64,000 nucleotides of DNA from Cryptomeria japonica (GCF_030272615.1 NC_081413.1:444999038-445063037), one strand, 5' to 3'. Shown: positions 11,197-24,363, numbered from the stretch's first letter. Translations and numbers: made by a program. The notes: a model not told the origin generated them from the sequence alone.

Positions 11197-14100
11197 ATGA
11201 AAATCATCTCCTGGAATATTAGGGGACTTAATAGTCCTCACAAACATAATTTAGTTAGAAACATGATTAGAGACAAAAACCCTAACATTATTTTGATTCA
11301 AGAAACTAAGATGGTGAAAGATAAAGTTGAAAGTTTGAATATTTTCAAAAATGGAGTAGTCAGCGGAGGTAGTTTAGAATGTGCCTCGGGAGGAATTGTT
11401 ACATTCTTGAACAAAAACAATATAGAAGGAGAGGTGTTAATTTAGGGCAACAACCTGGCCTGTATTAGATTTAAGAACATTAAGAATTGCACTACGTGGG
11501 TCCTAACAAATGTTTATGCTCCTAACACTAAGACTGGACGAAGCGAGATGTGGAGATATCTTACTGGGCTGAGAAGAAGATTTGTTGAGGACAACTCGAT
11601 AATTATGGGAGATTTCAACACTCCCCTGAAGGAAAATGAGAAAAAGGGAGCGAGTCATGCTAATCTGGATAGCAGATTGGAACTAATGGACTTTATAAAC
11701 AATAATGCCATTCATGATCTAGAGTTGCAAGGAGTCAAATACACCTGGACTAATCGAAGAAGTGGTGAGAATTTGATTTAGGTCAGACTGGATAGAGCTC
11801 TACTTTCCTTAGACTAGTTTAATCTTCATGAATGTTCTTTATCTTCTCACATAAGGGAAGAATCAGATCATTACCCTATAACCTTAATGACTAAACTAAA
11901 AAATAGAAGGAGACATTTCCCTTATGGATTTGAAAAAATGTGGACTAGACATCCAGATCTGGAAAGTAAGATTAAGGACTTGTGGCAGGTCAGTATTGAA
12001 GGCAATGCCATGTATAAAGTGGTCAAAAAGCTGAAGAATGTTAAAGATAATGTCAAGAAGTGGAATAAGGACTACTTTGGGAACATCTTTACCTCAAAAG
12101 CATCGATGCTCTTAGAACTCAAGGAGATCCAGGATGAGATATAGCACAATGGCTATACCTATATGTCTAGAAATCTTGAAGATGCTATTCTAATGAGATA
12201 TCATGAAATAATAGCTAAAGAGGAAACCTACTAGAAACAAAGATCGAGAAATGTCTGGTTAAAGGAGGGGGATAGGAATACAAAATAATTCCATATGTCC
12301 ACACTTAGACATAAGGCCATAAATAGAATTGTACAGATTAAAGTGAATGGTAGATTTGTTGAAGATGATGATTCCATGAGCAAGGCTGCAATGGATTTTT
12401 TCTCCAATCTACTTGGTAAGGATTGGAATCTGAATAAATAGGCCCAAAGGGAACTTCTTCCTAGTATACCTACCATTCTGGGGGAAGATCACAATGACCA
12501 TTTAACTGCCATTCCCTCCCATGATGAAATTATGATAGTTGTTAAGTCCTTTGAGGGTAGAAAAGCCCTAGGTTTGGATTGCTTTCTCATGTTCTTCTTC
12601 CAAATGTACTGGCATATTATTGGAGATGATGTTATCGGAGCTATGAAAGAGTTATTTGGTGCTAGAAAATTTTTGAAAGAAGTTAATGGTACTTTTATAG
12701 CTCTTATACCCAAAACGATGGGGGCTAATTCAATGGATCTTTTCAGACCTATAAGCTTATGCAACTCTCTCTATAAGATTATCTCTAAGGTCCTTACCTC
12801 TAGAATTCTCAATTTGCTTCCTTCCATTATATCGCCTCAGCAAAGTGGTTTTGTCTCGAGAAGGCAAATTTTGGACTCTATCATCTCTGTTCATGAAAAT
12901 ATCCATTCTCTGGCCTTTTCTAAAAAAGAAGGTTTTTTCTGAAGCTTGACCTTTCTAAAGCCTATAATAGAGTGGATTGGGATTTTATGATGGATGTTCT
13001 TTCAGCTTTTGGTTTCCATCCTAGGAGTGTTGGACTTATTAGGCAACTTGTTTCTTCAGCCACCTTCTTTGTGCTAATGAATGGCTCCCCCTCTCCTTTC
13101 TTTAAAGCCTTAAGAGGTCTCAAGAAAGGGGACCCCCTATCTCCAGTGATCTTTATCATCATGGCGGAATATTTGGGGAGGTGTATTGGAAAAATGGTTG
13201 AGAAAAGGGAGTTTTGTGGTTTGAAACCTTCTTCAGCAGATCAAATATGCTATCATCAACAATTTGTTGATGATTCTATAATAATGGGAAAAGCCACTGT
13301 GAAGGACACTAGAAGACTAAAAAAAGCTTTGGATATCTATGGAGAGGCTACTGGTCAGCTTATAAACTGGTCTAAAAGCTTTGTTTATTTTATCAATACC
13401 CCAGAGAGAAGGAGGATTAAAATTAGTAACATTTTGGGTGGCCAAATTGGTAGCTTGCCTGCCTCCTATTTGGGGCTCCCTTTAGGTCAAGATCCTCCGG
13501 ATACCTTTTGGGGAGCCTTGGTGGATAAATTCCATAAAAAGCTATCCGCATGGAAGGGAGCTCTACTTAGTCAAGCAGTTAAGGTTCAAATGCTAAAAAC
13601 CACTCTTCAAAGTATCCCTCTCTATGCCATCAACTTGTTCAGGATTCCTACTAAGTATGCTAAGGCCATTGAAAAAATACAGAGATCCTTTTTATGGACA
13701 GGGGTTGAGGAGAAGAAGAGAATGAACTTAATTGCTTGGGAGAAGGTCTGTAAGCCTATGAATAAAGGTGGTCTGGGCCTTAGAAGAATAAGAGAAATAA
13801 ATGAATACCTTATGGCTAAGCAGATTTGGAGAGGATATAGAAATCAAGGAGAGTGGAAAAAAATATGGGACAACAAATATAAAAGCCAATGTCCAAAACT
13901 TCAAAGTTTCCTCAAAGTGGAGATTATCCCAATTGGATCCAATATTTGGAAAAATATCTCTAGGACTAGAGACTTAATTATCAAAGGTACAAAATGGAAG
14001 TTGGGGAAAGGGAATCCTATTCAATTCTGGGAGGATCCTTGACTTATGGAGATCCCTTTAAATGAAAACCTCGAGTGGAAAAGATATCAAAACCAATGCA

Positions 14101-15338
14101 AGGAAAGATTTGGTACCAAGGTGGAGGATTATTGGAAAGATGGACAGTGGAAAGACTTATCTCAAGTAGATTAGTCTTTGGGTAGTTTGAACAAAGTCAT
14201 GAACTCAGTGGTGAGGATTGAAGAACAAGACCAGTTAATTTGGAAACTCACTGCTAGTGGTACTTTTGTTGTGGCATCTCTTTATCATCAATAGTACAAT
14301 AACATGGAAAGTCCTTGCTGGACTAAAGCATGGGTGAAAGGCCTTACCCCCAAGATCAACATTTTCTATTGGATAGCCCTCCAAGACAAAATTCTTACAA
14401 CAGAGAATATCAGAAAAAGAGGTATCAGCATATCGAGTTTCTGTACACTCTATAAGCAAAATGAGGAGACAATAAATCATATGCTCTTTCATTGCCCCTT
14501 CTAAGCTAATGTTTGGGGAAGTTGTCTGGATCAATTCAATATCAGTTGGAGCTTCCCCAACTCAATTCAGGAGATTTTCAAGTCATGGCATCATCCTTCA
14601 AAAAATAGAACTACTACCTTGCTATGGAGAATTGCTTTACCACACATGTGCTGGGGTATATGGAAAGAGAGAAATGATAGGATTTTCAGAGAAAAGTATA
14701 CTAAGGCTAACATTGTGTTTGAAAAAATAAGAAGCATAGTGGAAAATATGAATATTATAGGTGGTATTGATAATCCTAACACTAAGGAGGATCAATTTGT
14801 CTATAAAAAATGGATATTAAAAGCTCAAGAGAGTATCCAAAGTAACCCTAGAGAGGGAGTGATATGGACCAACCCACCTAGGAGATGGATGAAAATCAAT
14901 TTTGATGGGGCCTCTAAGGGAAACCCGGGGGTTGTAGGATGTGGAGTGGTCCTAAGGGATGAATGGGGAATATGTAAAATCATAAAATGTATTCCTATAG
15001 GAAAACAGACCAACCATGTTGCCGAAGCCATTGCGGCTTATCATGGGATTATCCTTGCCAAAGAAGCCAAATGCACTAAAGTTTGGTGTGAAGGAGACTG
15101 CTTAAACATTATCAATTATTTAAATATGAAATTCCCGCCATCATGGTTGATTATTAATGCTATTAAAGCAACAAGGAAAATCAGTGAAGAGTTTGAAATG
15201 TGTGTTTTTACACATGTTTATAGGGAGGCCAACTCTTGTGCTGATTGGGCAGCCAACCTGGCTTGCCAATCGGGAGACATAATCACTAGTTATGGTGAAA
15301 AGGATATTGCAAGTGAAATGAAATCCTTTCTCAATTAG
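11197..15338 (+). pseudogene. LINE ORF2: endonuclease, reverse transcriptase, RNase H
   Basis: Endonuclease at 11197-11900: SWNIRGLNS, QETK, GDFN and SDHYPI are all present. Reverse transcriptase at 12490-14040: palm motif FVDD at 13264 in place of the usual FADD, preceded by GLKKGDPLSP. A zinc-binding zf-RVT-like region spans 14170-14540. RNase H at 14880-15300: FDGASKGNPG, AEAIAA, EGDCLN and CADWAA supply all four acidic residues. Stops at 11443, 11779 and 11815, a frameshift at about 12940, and breaks between 14040 and 14620 make it inactive. The product would nick DNA and copy LINE RNA at the target. The RNase H domain marks this as a plant L1 branch. Confidence 0.88.
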
Positions 15339-15525
15339 GACCAAAGCTATACAAGGGAACATGGTTCTTTTAATTATTATTTCTAATGACCTTTCCACCT
15401 TTTTTGATGTAGGGCCTGCTTGAAGATAATGAGCTATTAAATAGGTGTCATATCATCATTATTTGGCACAGATTATGGGTGCTCTTATAGAATAACCACA
15501 AAAACCAGAGGAAAAGTTATCAAAA

Positions 15526-17173
15526 TGAGAGAAGGCATTGCAAGGAAGGTGTTGGAAAAATGGGAGGAAACAAGAAGAGATTTGAGCCTGCATCCTTCTC
15601 TGAATGGAGAAAGAACGAAGAAGTTTGGAGTATCCTTTAGTAGGGGGAGGCTCAATGTTTTCATGGAATGACTGAATGGGAAGGACCCCACAATTACCAA
15701 CTACTTCATCAAGAACTGGAAAAATGGAAAAAATTTTATTGGATCACATATGATGAATGTAGACGAAAAGGTTATCGTTGAGGCCATGGGGATGACTACC
15801 AAGGGTATGAAATTTTACAGGGACAGAGGGATATCAGATAAGGCTACAAATAAGTTTCCTATTATGGATGGTGAGATAAGAAGATCAAAATTGACAACTC
15901 CTACCACTCCCTGAAGAGAATTTGCAGGCCATGGAGGTTTGTCTTATTTGCTTCTATTGAATATATTACCTTAGATGGTAGGTTTACCAAGGCTTATGGG
16001 CATCACTTCGTCCTTCTTAACCATTTCCGTCATGGTGAAAGGGTTAGCCTTCCCTATTACCTGGCCTGTTCAATGGATCATACTATAAAGGAGATCTAGA
16101 AGGACCCTAAAGGCGATCATGCCCTCCACTAGGGGCTCATGGTCCTAGTTTATAAAATGCTAAAGGGGAAGTGCATTGAAAAGCCTATTAAAGGCAAAAA
16201 TGCCAGAGATGAGACTATGAAAAGTAAGGATAGTTGTTCCAACTTTGATTCTGAAACCGAGGGAGAGTCGGAAGAAACTAGCCAAAAAGGGAGGATTAGG
16301 GCTAAGAAGAGGAGGATTATTGTGGAATCTGAAATGTCAGACTCTGAAACTGATTCCCTTGAGGAAAAACCTATTAAAAAGAGGAAAGGGAAAGCCTCTG
16401 GAAAGAAGGCTCAAAAAAAGAACACTAAAAAGGGTAGCAATTCTGATCTCAATTATGTTCTAGTTGATTCTGAGGAGGAGGAGGATGATGATAATAAGAG
16501 GATTGATAGTCAGGACAAAGATGGGGAGGGTAACCCTGTTAAGGATAATTTGGAAACCGTGGAGACCGTGAAAACCACTAGACTGCATAACAAAGAAAAA
16601 GGGGGTCAAAGTGATAGTGGTGACAAAGATACCACTAAGGCTTTCTATGAGACCATCACTACTTTGGTGAAGGATATTAATAGTATGAAAATAGATACAC
16701 AAGCCATGGCAAGAATTACAGTTGGTGATAAGCCCTTGGCAGAGCATTTTAAAGAGTTAGTAGTCATTCTGCATAATGCACAATCTATTGAATGTATGGT
16801 TGGAAAATTCTTAGCCATGGAGAAAAAGGTCAATGAGATGGGAGATAGAAAGGAAATGGACAACAAACTGAAAGATTTTGGCAGCAAAATTGACAAGCTA
16901 GAGCATAATGTCAAGCAACTTGCTGAACAAAATTCCCAAATTCTTAAATCTTCGGTGGACAACATGAACATCTTTATCAACAGGTACGAGAACAATGCAG
17001 AGAAGGAAGGTGATAAAGAGCAGGTGAACAAGAAGGGTCATGAAAGAAGGACCAGAGCCAACACAAAGAATAAGGTTGACATCGAAGGTTGTGAGCTGGA
17101 GGATATGAAGACCTCAACGAACAATATGAAACAAATGGTTGTTCATGCTAAGGAGATCCTGAATAGTATTTAG
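15526..17173 (+). pseudogene. LINE ORF3: unknown protein downstream of RNase H
   Basis: From MREGIARKVLEKWEE at 15526 the frame encodes a globular N-terminal part, shifts frame near 15900, and continues through ITLDGRFTKAYG and a GLMVLVYKMLKGK block. The last 345 codons (16139-17173) are open. They hold several Lys/Arg clusters (nuclear-localisation-like), an acidic Glu/Asp run near 16470-16500, and a long predicted coiled coil at about 16770-16970. I do not recognise the family. It lies between ORF2 and the LINE 3' end in the same orientation, so it is part of the LINE or was captured by it. It has no detectable similarity by eye to ORF2 of elements A and D, although the acidic-then-coiled design is similar. 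Confidence 0.6.
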
Positions 17174-17397
17174 TTCTATTTATTGTCCTTGGTTCTATCT
17201 CTTTGTTGTCTTTTTCTTTCTTATTGCTGTCTGTTCTGAGTTTTAGGTAATAATGTAATGATGTTTTAAGTTGTGCCCTTTTGGTGGGTTCATTTTGACT
17301 TTTTGAAGTGATCAGGCACTTTTTTATGCTATTCTGTTCTCCTAGCTTGTAAAAGGTTTGGGTACCTTTCAAACACCTATTTTTACTTAATCAAAAC
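17174..17397 (+). other. LINE 3' untranslated region
   Basis: T-rich stretch followed by the 3' end block GTAAAAGGTTTGGGTACC and a tail ending ACTTAATCAAAACAT. No long poly(A). Directly after it the B transposase frame resumes. Confidence 0.7.
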
Positions 17398-17399
17398 AT

Positions 17400-18623
17400 A
17401 GAGGAGGATAGAAAGGTGGTAAGAGAGTATCACTTCTACATAAGTGATGATCATACTCATTCATCAGAGTTTGTATAAGGATGCTTTAAAGTTTTCTATG
17501 ATAGTTTAAGGGAAAGGAACATACGATACAATTGACACTTAATATGGTCAGATAATTGCACCGCACAATTCAAGAATACAAGGATGTTTTATTGGCTGAC
17601 AAGGATGCATATGACAAGCGGTGTACAACATTTTTGGAATTTCAATAAGGCTGGACATGGTAAGGGAGAGCACGACGATGCAGGAGCATGTGTGAAAAGA
17701 ACCCTATCTGGGGAAGAATTGAAGTACAAAGGTGGTGTTAAGTTGTTAGATGTAGAAATAGTTATGCGATGTTGTAAGTCTATGATGGGTCCAGGTAATC
17801 CAAGTATGTCAATGGTTCATAGATATTTTTGGTTTATCACTAAATCTATCATTGAAAACTATCTAGATTATTGTACAGTTGCAGGATCGAGTGACATGAA
17901 CTCATTTATGAGTTCAAATTCAAGTTCACTAGTAATTTATACGAGATAGATGGTATGTTTTTTCTCTTCATGCATGTATTGTTTGTGGGAAGAATGTGAA
18001 TCACAAGAGTGGGTTGACAAATGGTCTTGCAGACTGCTAGTTCCCATTGATTCATATCAAATTCCCAAAGCACTACAATTGAGACAAATGGAGACATTAG
18101 TCGATTTTGACCATGTATCCAACCTAGTGGATTCAGATGATTTTTTGAGTTAATTTTTTTGCAATTATTCTTGTCGGTTCATTTGGTTGTACATCATACT
18201 TTATTTTTGGTATTAATTAACACTTTATAAAATGCAGGTCTTGTGTATGTAGTTGTTGTAGAAGAGAACAATGAAGAAGGAACAAATTACTATTTGTGTT
18301 GTTGTGTTGAGCCTAAAAGAAAATTGAGAACCACAATCATTGATGGAGAGGGTATTGAGTACCCAATACAGTCTGTTGTCATGACAGGAAGATGGCTTCG
18401 GAGATACCCTATCAAGAATTTTGATGTTTGGTTGTTCGATGACTTTGAAACACACAGACATATTCTTCATTTCGCTAACCTTATTGTTGCAACAAATATT
18501 CATTTGATGAATTATCGTTGTAGACCTCATAACAATATTTTATGGAAAGTTTGTGAATCTGACCACGAGGCAATACTTGACACAATATGGGTTAGAGCCA
18601 ATCTTGAAGGCTCACTTGATTGA
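17400..18623 (+). pseudogene. Element B transposase, C-terminal half
   Basis: Resumes with EEDRKVVREYHFYISDD. The second catalytic Asp is in WSDNCTAQFK (codon 17551-17553). The third acidic residue is in GHGKGEHDDAG: Glu at 17668-17670 or Asp just after. In-frame stops occur at about 17475 (TAA) and 17533 (TGA). A probable intron lies at about 18149-18238, with an ATGCAG acceptor, and the last exon reads VVVVEENNEEG to the stop at 18621. With the N-terminal half this makes one long transposase gene. All three catalytic positions survive although the frame is broken. Confidence 0.72.
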
Positions 18624-18705
18624 TTCTATGGTTTAGAGTAGAATGATTTTGAGAATTTTGTATAAATCATCAATGAATTGTTCTATATTTGTTTTTTGTA
18701 TATAT

Positions 18706-19443
18706 TGTTAGGATTCCCAAAGATACTGAGAGGAGGGGTGAATCAGTATCTAACTAGTTTGATAATTTTCTTAACTTAAAACATGTAAAGAATATCAATA
18801 TTGTATATCGGTAAACAAAAAGTAATGCAATAAATAATGAGGAAACCCGATGTGGGAAAAACCTTAGTGGGATTTGTGACCCACAATATTCACTTACTAG
18901 CCAATAAGAGAATATTACTGCTACAATAGGGGCCTGCACATGCAGGATGGCCAAGTGCCTAGAGCTCACTGCTCAATTAAAAAATAAGAAGTCTCACTAA
19001 CTTACAAAATGGATTATACAAATCCAATATCTTGTACTTCTTCAAAATAACATCTACTATGCCAGATCCAGTACCGGTTTTAGCTCTACTTCATACATAA
19101 ACCCTTAACCTATAATTCTCATAATAGGTCTGCCTTATTTCGCCTATCTACTTTTTTTTATGTTCTATAATGATCTCATACATATATGAGTCATTTTACA
19201 ACTTGCCAAGTCGGCTTATAATGATTTTACAACTAATTACAAAATATATTATAAACAAAATTCCTATCGGCCTGGGTGTCGGTATACTTCCTTTCACTAT
19301 CGATGTTCTATGTGCCAGTGTAGAGTGTGTTGTTGCTGGTGTTGGTAAATTGTCTTGCCGGTGTCATAGGATTGCAAGGTTGCCATCAATGACAAAACCT
19401 TCAATCACCTACAATATCTCATTGGAGTGTACATTTTCAAGCA
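18706..19443 (-). repeat. Element D 3' LTR
   Basis: Closely matches 24378-25164 along its length, for example GGATTCCCAAAGATACTGAG and CTCATACATATATGAGTCAT. It lacks a stretch of about 47 bp that the right copy has near 24509-24556. A hairpin lies at 18931-18952. Confidence 0.9.
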
Positions 19444-19470
19444 ATCTCCCCCTTTGCCATTGATGGCAAC
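19444..19470 (-). other. Element D polypurine tract with upstream hairpin
   Basis: On the minus strand TTGCCATCAATGGCAA is followed at once by AGGGGGAGAT and the LTR. The first block is a 6-bp stem with a 4-nt loop. A second tract-like copy with its own TTGxCATTGATGxCAA block lies at about 19601-19626. Confidence 0.7.
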
Positions 19471-19779
19471 ACTCATGAGAAAAATCCAAAAAGTGTCATC
19501 AAAAAGAATCTATGAGAATTGTCTTACCAAAAATTGTGTACCAAAAAAATATGTGCTCCCCCTAAGCTGATGATCCATTTGCTGATTATTGAGTGTGGTT
19601 ACTCCCCCTTTGGCATCAATGACAAAGGTTGTCAAAGTGTTAATTGAGTGTGGTTTCGAGCTTCATCCTTGTAACCAGTTGGTTACAATCTGAAAAAGGT
19701 CTGCCAATACCAGATTCAGGCTCTTAATGAGCCATTTGCTATCTTTTAATGCGACCTATGTCCTCTGAGTTGTACCGGT

Positions 19780-22700
19780 GAGGTGTCGCATTTACTATGC
19801 CAGTGTTTTCTGTTCTTGAATTAAAGCCTCAGATATCTCTTTTCTTAAGGAGGTGAGGTAGTCTAGTGTTGGCCTAAGTCTCCATTTTAGATCTTTTGCC
19901 TTTCCTTTTATTCTTTCTTTTTCTCTTTCCAACTTCAGAAGTTCCTCCTCAAAATCTGTTATTTTCTACTTGAAAACTGATAATGGTAAAGATGAATTAA
20001 TGAAATTATCAACTAGTTGATTTATTTCTTCATGTACCTTGTTGATCTTCTTGTCTATATCTACTGTCAAGAAGTTTGTTTTGCATCTATCTCTGTACAA
20101 AGTTTTAAACTTTTTAGTGTATTACATAGTGCTAGTAAAAGAGTGTCAAATTGTCTCATGCACTTCTTTATTTCCTCTTCAAAGAATTTGTGTTGTTCCT
20201 TCTCTAGTTTCTCCTTGAATGCTTCCTCATTTATTTGTTCAACTATCACAGTGTTGTCAGTAATATACTTAGACAATGTGTCAAGTTGATTCAAAGAATC
20301 TTTATTATCTACATTACACTTGGGTCCTATCATTTTAAAAATTGGAATTGTGTCACCAATTGCTTTGTATGCTTGTGAACTACACTCTGTTATCTTCTTG
20401 ATAGAATCCAAAAGAACTTTTGTCACATTTGTTGGTTTGAATTCTGCATTGGAAGAACCAACAATCTGTATTTCACCGATGCGAGCAATTTATTTGCTTG
20501 TGGTGACCTCTAGTAGGTTAGTTTGTGTTTGCATTTCTTTAAGCAAAGGTTTGGATTTCTTAGTTGTTGTCAGTGGCACTGTCTCTACATGAACCTCTTG
20601 CTGTGAGGGAGCATGTTGCTCTGCCTGTTTCTTAGTGTTGTCACCTATTGGTTTACCTTTTGTGTTGTCTATTGCTGGTGGCTCATTTGCCACATCTGTT
20701 TTCCCTGTTGAATCCTTATCTACCACAATATTGAATTTCTGAGTGTCAATGTTCATTGTATATAACACCTCAGAATCAGGATTTGTCTCCTCATGTGGTA
20801 TTTCCATACTCTCACTAGCCGGTTGATTGCCAGTGGTAACTACTGGTGGAGTATCTAGAGGCAGTGGGGATAAGTTATCTATTATTTTTATGTTGGGTGG
20901 TCCACCAACCTTACCTTTTCCCTTATCCTTTTGATATACCATGATGGGTTTGGGGCTTCGATACTCTTCTTGTTTTTCCTTCTCTATAAGGAATGTGTCC
21001 CATGTATTAGTTGTTTCTTTTGTTACCACATTCACTCTCCCTACCATTAGTGCTACATGTCAGTGAGCAATTGAAAATACTAACCGGTTAGCCTCTGAGC
21101 TCAATTTATCTATCTCATTAGGTGAGCTGACAGGATGTACAACAAGTAATTTTTCAATTTATATTTTCTTATCAAGTTCAATAATACGTACTCTCCTAGC
21201 TTCAAGTCTGTTGCAGAGATCTGTCGGTATTTCATCAACAACTTGCATCAAAAATTTCTTAAAAATATCTAAGTGCAATATTACATTGTTCTCTACTTTA
21301 TCTTTGTCATCATCTAATAATGTGTTATACATTTTGCTGATATTTTTCAATTTACCATCCTTAGTAATTTCATCTAGTAATTTATCAATAGGAGCTATAG
21401 ACTTCTTCTTAGGAGTCACCTTTTTCTTCTTCAGAGTTAATTTCTTTGTTGGGGGCCTTACTGCATGTTGTTTCTATCTTGTTCTTCTAGGAGAAGGTGA
21501 AGATACTGGTGAAGATTTCCTTTTTCTCACAACTCTTTTGAATGCAGCTAGTATGTCACTTTCTGAAGAAGTTCCAACCGGTGAAAGATGAATTTCCAGT
21601 TGAAGTGCTTCTAACTCATCTTCAGTAATACCAGTTTGTTTAAGTACATCTTCCTTAATAGCTTTTGCTTGCTTGGATCCTTTTTTAACTATTGCTTCAA
21701 CCTTTTTAACATTTTTATTTCATTGAATTTGTTTTTCAATAGTCTTAGCACTGCCAAATACCTCTTCTGTGGGTTCCTTAGGTGCTTCTAGGAGGGATTT
21801 TGCATATGTTTCTATTATGTGGTCATCAGTTTCATACCCCATTTCAGTAACCCAGATGGTTCTTGGGATAAATTCCTCCATACAAATGTCATCCTTCTTT
21901 ATAAAAAAACATATTTCATCCTTATACTTGTTCACAATTGCTTGTGACAATCTAACTCTGGTCTTCATCCAGGCCTTCAGTGCCTGAAAATACTCATTTA
22001 TGTTCTTTTCTTTGTTCTCTCCCATGTTGTTTAGTAAATTTGACAACTGTTTGCCTACTGGTATATCAAAAACAAGATTTCTATTACCGATACCAGGTAC
22101 TTGTTTTGTTATGTGTAGCATTAGACAGACAAGTAGGTTTCCAAAACTGAATGTTCCCTTTTTGTCTTTCTTTATCTTTCCTAAATTGTCAATTAGTTCA
22201 TCTTTAAGCCATTCACACACATCTATTTTTGCATTATCATTAACCATGTCATAAGCACTCTTTATGCATAGGCTAGAGACTGAGTTTAACCTATTTTCAT
22301 GTGTGGTTTTGTAGCCTAAGATCATACTGATTAATTTGATATTGATATCTGTTACATCATTTACCCTTAAGGATCTCTTATCAGATGTTGCACTAGTTAG
22401 GTTAATCACTAGGTCATTTGAGACCTTCTTTGTTTTATCAGGTCTGTTACTGGTCGAAGGTAACCCTGTCACAACCTTTACTACTTCTTTTGTGATTTTG
22501 TGAACTGAGTCCAACTAAAAGAATACACCATGTACCCTGCTTAGTACTATCCGTATAACATCCTTGGGAAAATCTAGGATAGTGAGAATTTCAGTGAAAC
22601 CTAGGGTTTCTAGTATCTTGTGTTCAGGTTTGATATTTCCGGATTCATCACAAATTACATATTTATACATATTCTTAATTTCCTCATCACCTAATTCCTT

Positions 22701-22889
22701 TATATGACAATGTATGTACATTTTAGGGTCTTAAGCAAAAACTACTCCTTTAGGGATTTGGGAAAATGCACCAATATTATCATCTTTCTTGGCAATTTCA
22801 GGAACTAATTGGAGTACGGGTCTTGGGCATTTAATAAGTTTGACAATAGTAGGGTTTGCAATGAATTCAAGAACAAGTGAAGAAGCCAT
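19780..22889 (-). pseudogene. Element D ORF2: large protein of unknown function
   Basis: Start MASSLVLEF at 22889 (minus). The frame runs about 1000 codons with stops near 22731, 22516 and 21720 and others downstream. The N-terminal 390 residues look globular (motifs IVLSRVHG, KITKEVVKVVTGLPS, PRTIWVTEMGYE). Then follow a Lys-rich basic region (21400-21480), a Ser/Thr/Glu-rich middle, and predicted coiled coil at the end. The N-terminal region matches element A 40255-41358 in order: IHC at equal spacing, VLSRVH, ITK-VxxxVT, and PRT-W-MGYE. I see no enzyme motif. It follows ORF1 in the same direction. The role is unknown; it could be a structural or packaging protein. Confidence 0.65.
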
Positions 22890-23204
22890 GGTTATAAATA
22901 CCTTTATCTGCCTTAAGGAATGATTGCTTGATGAATTGCTTCACTTCTTTGCTTGGAATGCCTTCGCTCGGGAATTTTTGTGCTCTCAAAGATTTGAATG
23001 CTTGGTGAAATGAAAATGGAGCCAAAAAACTTGTTTTATAATGTTAATTTTTCCAACCATCACATTTAATGATTTCTAGTTAATTAATGACTTAACTTAT
23101 CTACCGGTATAGAAGTAATTTCAACTTCTCACCATCAACCGATGGAATAATAGCATTTTTCTCATTTGGTTGCTAAACCCTCAAAGGAATTTTCTTCAGT
23201 TAGA

Positions 23205-24306
23205 TTAAGAGTCTCCCGCTAGTGGAGTGTTACTTTGTTCTGCTGGTGGAGGAGAATTCCTATCAACATTTAGATCTGACTTTCTGATCCATTGTTTTGA
23301 GAATTCTTGCTTTACCTCTTCAACCTTTTCTTTACCTTTCAAACTAGCACCACTATTACTTGTCGGTGATGCCTTACTTCTGTAGAATTTTGCAATATGT
23401 CCAATCTTATTGCAAGCATAATAGGTCACATTATTTTTCTAAATAGCTTTCTCATATCCTATGCTAATTTGTGTTCTACATTGATTAGATATGTGTCCAA
23501 ATCTTCCAGAAACATAACATCTTACATTCATTCTACAATTTTCTAAATTATGACCAACTTTGTTGCATTTGGAACATTGACCGGTGGGTGTATTAATGCT
23601 CTGATAATTTCTAGATCTACATAGATTTTGTATATGACCATATTTGTTACAGTTAAAACATTTGCCATTAAATTTATAAGTAGTAGGTTGTCTTACCGGT
23701 TTTCTATGATCATGTGTGTTTGCAGTACCAGAGCTTTCACTAGCTTCAAAGCCAAGGCCATTAGTGTCACCATTAGGTTTCCGATTCTTCAACAAGTCAC
23801 CAAGTTCTTCTGAGATTTTCTTGAATTTTTCTATGTTGATTTGTAGTATCCAGTTCTCTTTCCAAGATACCTTTTTGTCTCATGAGTTCATTTGAGTTAT
23901 TTTGTGCATGCATCAGATCTATCTTCAACATATCATTTTCATAACTAAGTCTTGTGTTTTCATTTGCAGCATCATTCAGTCTTCTCGTCAATTCTTCTTC
24001 ATTCTTCTTTCTATCTTCAATTTCTTTACAAAATCTCATAGTCATATCCTGCATCTCATTATTTGTTGTCATGTTTACTTGTTTCAGCTTATTAATTAGA
24101 TCACTAAGAGTTTCCTTTTCATGATTCTCATTTTGCATCTTTTCACAAAGTTCTCTTCTCTTGTTTCTTGCAATGGTAAGATTTTCTTGAAGTGTTTGAA
24201 TAATATCCTGTGCAGCTTTTAGATCATCCTCAAGTTTGATATTTTTCAACTTTTCTGTATCATAGTCTGGAAGAGATGCTTCTAATTGCTTCATCAAGTT
24301 TTCCAT
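23205..24306 (-). pseudogene. Element D ORF1: coiled-coil protein with four CCHC zinc knuckles (gag-like)
   Basis: Starts MENLMKQLEASLPD at 24306 (minus). A heptad-rich coiled coil of about 160 residues follows, then after a frameshift near 23796 four zinc knuckles: CFNCNKYGHIQNLC and CSKCNKVGHNLENC are intact, CYVSGRFGHISNQC has lost its second Cys, and the last has Tyr in place of both outer Cys. A TAG lies at 23436-23438. Zinc knuckles of this type bind retroelement RNA, so a nucleocapsid-like role is likely. Four knuckles is more than the one usual in copia gag. Element A has a shorter coiled-coil ORF1 at the same place. Confidence 0.72.
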
Positions 24307-24363
24307 CTCTTTTGGTGTCAAGATCTTCCTCAAGTTGTTAGGCTTCTGAAAATAGAGGACCAA

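Larger units (their letters stand above)
10115..17397 (+). mobile_element. Element C: L1-type LINE, 5'-truncated, inserted in the transposase gene
   Basis: It begins inside ORF1 (no 5' untranslated region) and runs through ORF2 and a third ORF to an AT-rich tail ending TTACTTAATCAAAACAT. It splits the B transposase frame. No clean target duplication is visible; only ACAT is shared by the two edges, so the ends are uncertain by about 10 bp. Confidence 0.82.

Noticed and set aside
10111-17400. ACAT as the LINE target duplication
   Set aside because: Four bases in AT-rich DNA next to an A-rich tail are too short to be convincing.
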